This document shows positions 60,542 to 64,000 of a stretch of DNA of 64,000 nucleotides, one piece after another; the stretch's first letter is position 1, and each line of letters opens with the position of its first letter. The notes under the pieces were generated by a model. The model searched no databases, was not told the DNA's origin, and saw only the letters and a program-made list of their open reading frames with translations. A program made the translations under genes and the position numbers. The stretch is from Craterostigma plantagineum (Eukaryota; Streptophyta; Magnoliopsida; Lamiales; Linderniaceae): NCBI GenBank assembly GCA_027422505.1, contig JAPQWV010000050.1:496001-560000 (forward strand), given 5' to 3'.

Positions 60542-63500
60542 CTAAGCCTTGTGTCCACCGTTGATGTCGATTAGGCCGATCTTACCCCGTAGATCATGAA
60601 ACTTGGTCCTTCCAAGCGGTATCGTCAGAATGTCGCCCAGCTGATCCTCGCTTCTGATGAACTCTACATCAATCAAGCCTTCTTCTGCAGCCTCCCGGAT
60701 GAAGTGGTATTTCACTCGAATGTGTTTACTCTGTCCGTGGAGTACCGGATTCTTGATCAAAGCAATGGCGGACTTATTGTCCACCCTCAGCATTGGCGCT
60801 CTTGCTGCTGTTCCCTGCACCTCAGACAAAATACGAGCGAGCCACAATGCTTGACAAGCAGCGTTAGCAGCTGCTATATACTCTGCCTCACAGCTGGACT
60901 GAGCCACCACCTTCTGCTTCATGGATTGCCAGGTGATCGGGCTGCCGCTGAGGAAGAAAATTACGCCAGTTGTGCTTTTACTTGTATCAACATCACCGGC
61001 GTAATCACTATCGCTGAAGCCCGTCAGATAAGGCTCCTCCTTTTCCCTCCTGCCGAACCAGAGTCCCCAATCTTGGGTTCCAGCCACATAGCGCAGGATG
61101 CGCTTCACAGCTGCGAGGTGATCCTCGCGTGGATCCTCCAGGAACCGACTCACATAGCCAATCGCAAACGCAAGATCGGGGCGAGTGTTGACCAAGTACC
61201 TCAAGCTCCCGACGACGCTCCTGTACGCCGTCGCATCGACCGGCGGCTCTGTGCTGAGCTTGCTCAACTTCAGGCGCGGTTCCATGGGCACATGACATGG
61301 GTTACACTTTGCCATGCCGCTCTTCTCCAGGATCTTGCCGGCGTAGGCTCCTTGGCTCAGCGAGATCCCCCTCGCGCCCTGCTTCACTTCAATGCCGAGG
61401 TAGTAGTGAAGTAGGCCGAGGTCACTCATCTTGAATGCGGCCGCCATCTCCTCTTTGAATGACTTGATGTCGCCGCCGTTCGAGCCGGTGATCACGAGGT
61501 CATCGACATAGACCCCGATCACCAACTGCTTGCCGTCGTTCTGCCTAATGTAGATGGCGTGTTCGGACGGGCTCTTCCTGAAGCCGAACGACAACAGCGT
61601 GCTGTCCAGCTTCGCATTCCATGCGCGCGGCGCTTGATGCAGCCCGTACAGTGCCTTGCGGAGCTTGAGCACCTTGTGCTCCTTGCCGGTGATGACAAAC
61701 CCCGACGGCTGCTCGACGTAGACCTCCTCCTCCAGGTCTCCGTTCAAGAACGCCGACTTGACGTCCATGTGGTGCACCTCCCATGCTTCGTGCGCCGCGA
61801 GGGCGATGATCAGGCGCACCGAGTCCAGCCGTGCCACCGGTGCGAACACTTCATCGTAGTCAATACCGTGTCGCTGTGCGTAACCCATCACCACGAGGCG
61901 CGCCTTATGTTTGGACACCGCCCCGTGCTCGTCCCTCTTCACCTTGAAGACCCACTTCAAACCAATCGTCCAACGGCCCGGCGGGAGGTCGACGAGAGAC
62001 CACGTTCGGTTATCCTCAATCGAGTTCATCTCCTCCATCATCGCCTTCCTCCAGCTGGGGCTGCGTTCCGCCTCGGCGAACGACGCAGGTTCGTCGGAGC
62101 TCATGGCGTGGAGTTCCTCCGTCACCAGTGCCCGTGGCGCAAAGCCACGCGGCGAAGCCGGTCCGATGATGTTTTCGATCTTTCGAAACCGGAGAGGGGC
62201 GTCGTCGTCATGGTCGGCGTCCAAGTGCTCGTCGACGTCGCTCGGCGGTGAGGCGAACTCCACCTCATGTGCCCCACCAGATCCTGCTGGTCCACCATCT
62301 TGAGGCGATGTCGGTGGCGTCAGCTCGCCCTCCGGAGTTGCCGTGCTAGGTGCCTCCTCGGTGACCTCAGCCACTGGAGGTTCGTGGTTCGCGATGGAGT
62401 ACTCCACCGTGAAACTGTCGTCGTTGCCGTTCGGCTCGCCGTCGGCCTCTACAGAGTCCCAGTCCCATTGGGCTCCCTCGTCGAACACCACGTCGCGCGT
62501 CACGTGGACACGCTTCGTGACAGGGTCGTAAGCGCGGTACGCTTTGGAGCCGCGCTCGTAGCCGATGAAGATCATCTTACAGCCACGATCATCGAGCTTC
62601 TTCAGATGCGGCGTCGTGTTACGGACGTAGACGATGCAGCCGAACGTCCTCAGGTGATGCACTGCTGGTTTCTTTCCATGCCACGCTTCGAACGGCGTCA
62701 TGCCGTCCACGCTCTTCGTTGGGCATCGGTTGAGGATGTATACCGCGGTGGTCACGGCCTCGCCCCAGAACCACCCCGGCAGCCCTTTCGCTTTGAGCAT
62801 ACTCCTCCCTGTCGCCACTACCGTCCCATTCCGTCGCTCGACCACGCCATTCTGCTGCGGGCTGTATGGTGCAGTGTGTTGGCGATGTATACCTTCTCCC
62901 GCGCAATACTTCGCAAACTCGATCGACATGAATTCACCACCACGATCGGTCTGAAGCGCCCCTAGCTTCAGCCCGGACTCCCCCTCTGCCCGTGCTTGGA
63001 GTTCCTTGATGGCCACCGCGGCACGATTCTTTGAAGGGATCGTAGCTATCCACATGTATCGGCTGAGGTCGTCGACGAGCAACAAGAAGTACTTGTTGCC
63101 GCTTGGGGTCGTTGGCGTGATCGGTCCGCACAGATCGCCATGCACAAGCTCAAGTCGCTGCTTTGCGCGGTACTCTCCTTTCGCCGGAAATCGAGTGCGC
63201 CTCTGCTTCCCAGCTAGGCATGCATCGCACAGTTGGTCCACCTGCCCGATCTCCGGCAGGCCGCGCACCAGCTCCTCCCGAGCTAGCTTCCGGAGCGCCG
63301 CCAACATGGCCGAAGCGATCATGCCAGCGCCATGCCACCTCGTCGCTGCGCCCGCGCACCGCTAAGCACATCGGCGATGCTATCTTGATCCGAAGAAGGT
63401 ATAGACGGTTCGCCTCGCGCGTCACCCTTGCCAACAGTTGACCGCCGAGCTCCCGAATCCGCATCACGCCATCTTCAATCTCGATCTTGTAGCGGACCTC

Positions 63501-64000
63501 GTCGAGCTGGCCAAGACTCACGATGTTCGTCGTCAACCGTGGAATGAAGTAGACGCCGTCGAATGAACGGAGCTCCCCGTTCTTGCACTCAAAGATGACG
63601 GTGCCCCGCCCTTCAATCCGTGCCACCGAGTCGTTGCCGAAACGCACGGTGCCTCGTACCGCCACATCGAGCTTCGAGAAGGCGGTCCTAGACCCGGACA
63701 TGTGATTGGTTGCCCCCGAGTCCAGGACCCACGTCTCCGCCTCCCGTTCCTCTTCTTCTTCCCCGAGCTGCGCGAACACCTTCTCTTCGCGGATCTCGAT
63801 CTGGGCCAAGGACGACGTCGTCGAAGTCGCCGTCGATTGCGGCGTCGGTGGGGAGAGAATGGGGGAGCACTTTGCGAGACAAAGTGAGGCCTCTTCCTCT
63901 TCGTGGACTGCATGGGCCTGCGCCTTCTTGGGCTTCGACCAGCACTCCCGGGCCCAGTGGCCCAGCTTTCCACAATTTCGGCACTCGTCGCCTGCGCGCT
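60542..64000 (-). pseudogene. Copia gag-pol polyprotein, nearly intact, one frameshift
   Basis: Minus strand from the window edge: gag CCHC knuckle CRNCGKLGHWAREC; protease VLDSGATNHMSG; GAG-pre-integrase RWHDRFGHV. A frame change near 63310 follows, then a 926-codon frame. It holds integrase (CDACLAGKQRR; catalytic Asp in LVHGDLCGP and QTDRGGEF, Glu in GVVERRNGTV), reverse transcriptase (WVFKVKRDEHG, FLNGDLEEEVY, catalytic YVDDLVI) and RNase H (GFSDSDYAGD, SSCEAEYIA, DNKSAIAL), ending NGGHKA. Apart from that one frame change no stop interrupts it. Confidence 0.92.

Larger units (their letters stand above)
60294..64000 (-). mobile_element. GC-rich Ty1/Copia retrotransposon (5' part beyond window)
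   Basis: 3' LTR 60294-60533 (TGTTGG...CCCACA on the plus strand), a purine tract (GGAGGAGA type) at 60534-60545, then a near-complete pol and the gag zinc knuckle on the minus strand up to the window edge. The coding part is far richer in G+C than the rest of the window, whereas its LTR is AT-rich. Confidence 0.93.

Noticed and set aside
60596..62965. Several long plus-strand frames opposite the Copia polyprotein
   Set aside because: Shadows caused by the high GC content of the polyprotein gene; no domains on that strand.

Overview
This window is nuclear DNA of a flowering plant. It is AT-rich, holds seven recognisable host gene loci, and is filled between them with nested transposable elements. 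The host genes have plant architecture: many short phase-consistent exons, GT/AG introns, TATA boxes about 85-150 bases before the ATG, and products that match eudicot families. A core eudicot, possibly Lamiales, is my inference; nothing in the window fixes the species.

Host genes, left to right: (1) 3'-truncated CYP707A abscisic acid 8'-hydroxylase (minus, 35-1395); (2) complete ABCE1/RLI ribosome-recycling ATPase, 11 exons (minus, 10336-13415); (3) mitochondrial alternative oxidase AOX1, 4 exons (minus, 15336-16649), with a mitochondrial-dysfunction motif in its leader; (4) small acyl-CoA-binding protein, 4 exons (minus, 20542-21423); (5) DRE2/anamorsin Fe-S assembly factor, 7 exons (minus, 23556-25535); (6) mitochondrial ribosomal protein uL24, 5 exons (minus, 35482-36626); (7) Golgi PMT-type methyltransferase, 6 exons (plus, 42472-45527). 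Every complete model was rebuilt by hand and every exon phase closes. An eighth host locus is dead: a frameshifted MscS-like mechanosensitive channel gene (MSL clade, plus, about 53584-57590) whose intron received a recent LTR retrotransposon. The genes form no operon or cluster; they are independent housekeeping or stress genes.

Mobile DNA: a non-autonomous LTR element at 2790-5369 (degenerate gag zinc knuckle); Mutator-like foldback elements at 8515-8923, 13658-14680 and 37820-41287, plus an unrelated 1.08-kb Mutator-type MITE at 17753-18828; CACTA, PIF/Harbinger, Stowaway and hAT MITEs with visible target duplications; a nested stack at 26458-33500 in which an hAT element (28159-31365) split a plant mariner (26600-33009) at its transposase catalytic core; hAT elements at 33590-34209, 46064-46873 and 47934-48806; a truncated Copia at 50891-53137; an hAT cut by a GC-rich Copia at 58226-64000.

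The most unusual object is the 2.8-kb LTR retrotransposon at 54115-56932. Its LTRs differ by one base and one 7-base repeat unit. It has a perfect ATTAT target duplication, PBS and polypurine tract, and no pol. Besides a gag-like domain it carries a long acidic region and segments that read as pieces of two chaperones: an Hsp70/BiP C-terminal lid and an HSP90 C-terminal segment. I read it as a recent non-autonomous element that captured host chaperone sequence. The second unusual item is the Mutator-like family whose interiors are built from short AAGTGGTAT/TACCACTT units, culminating in a 121-bp tandem array.
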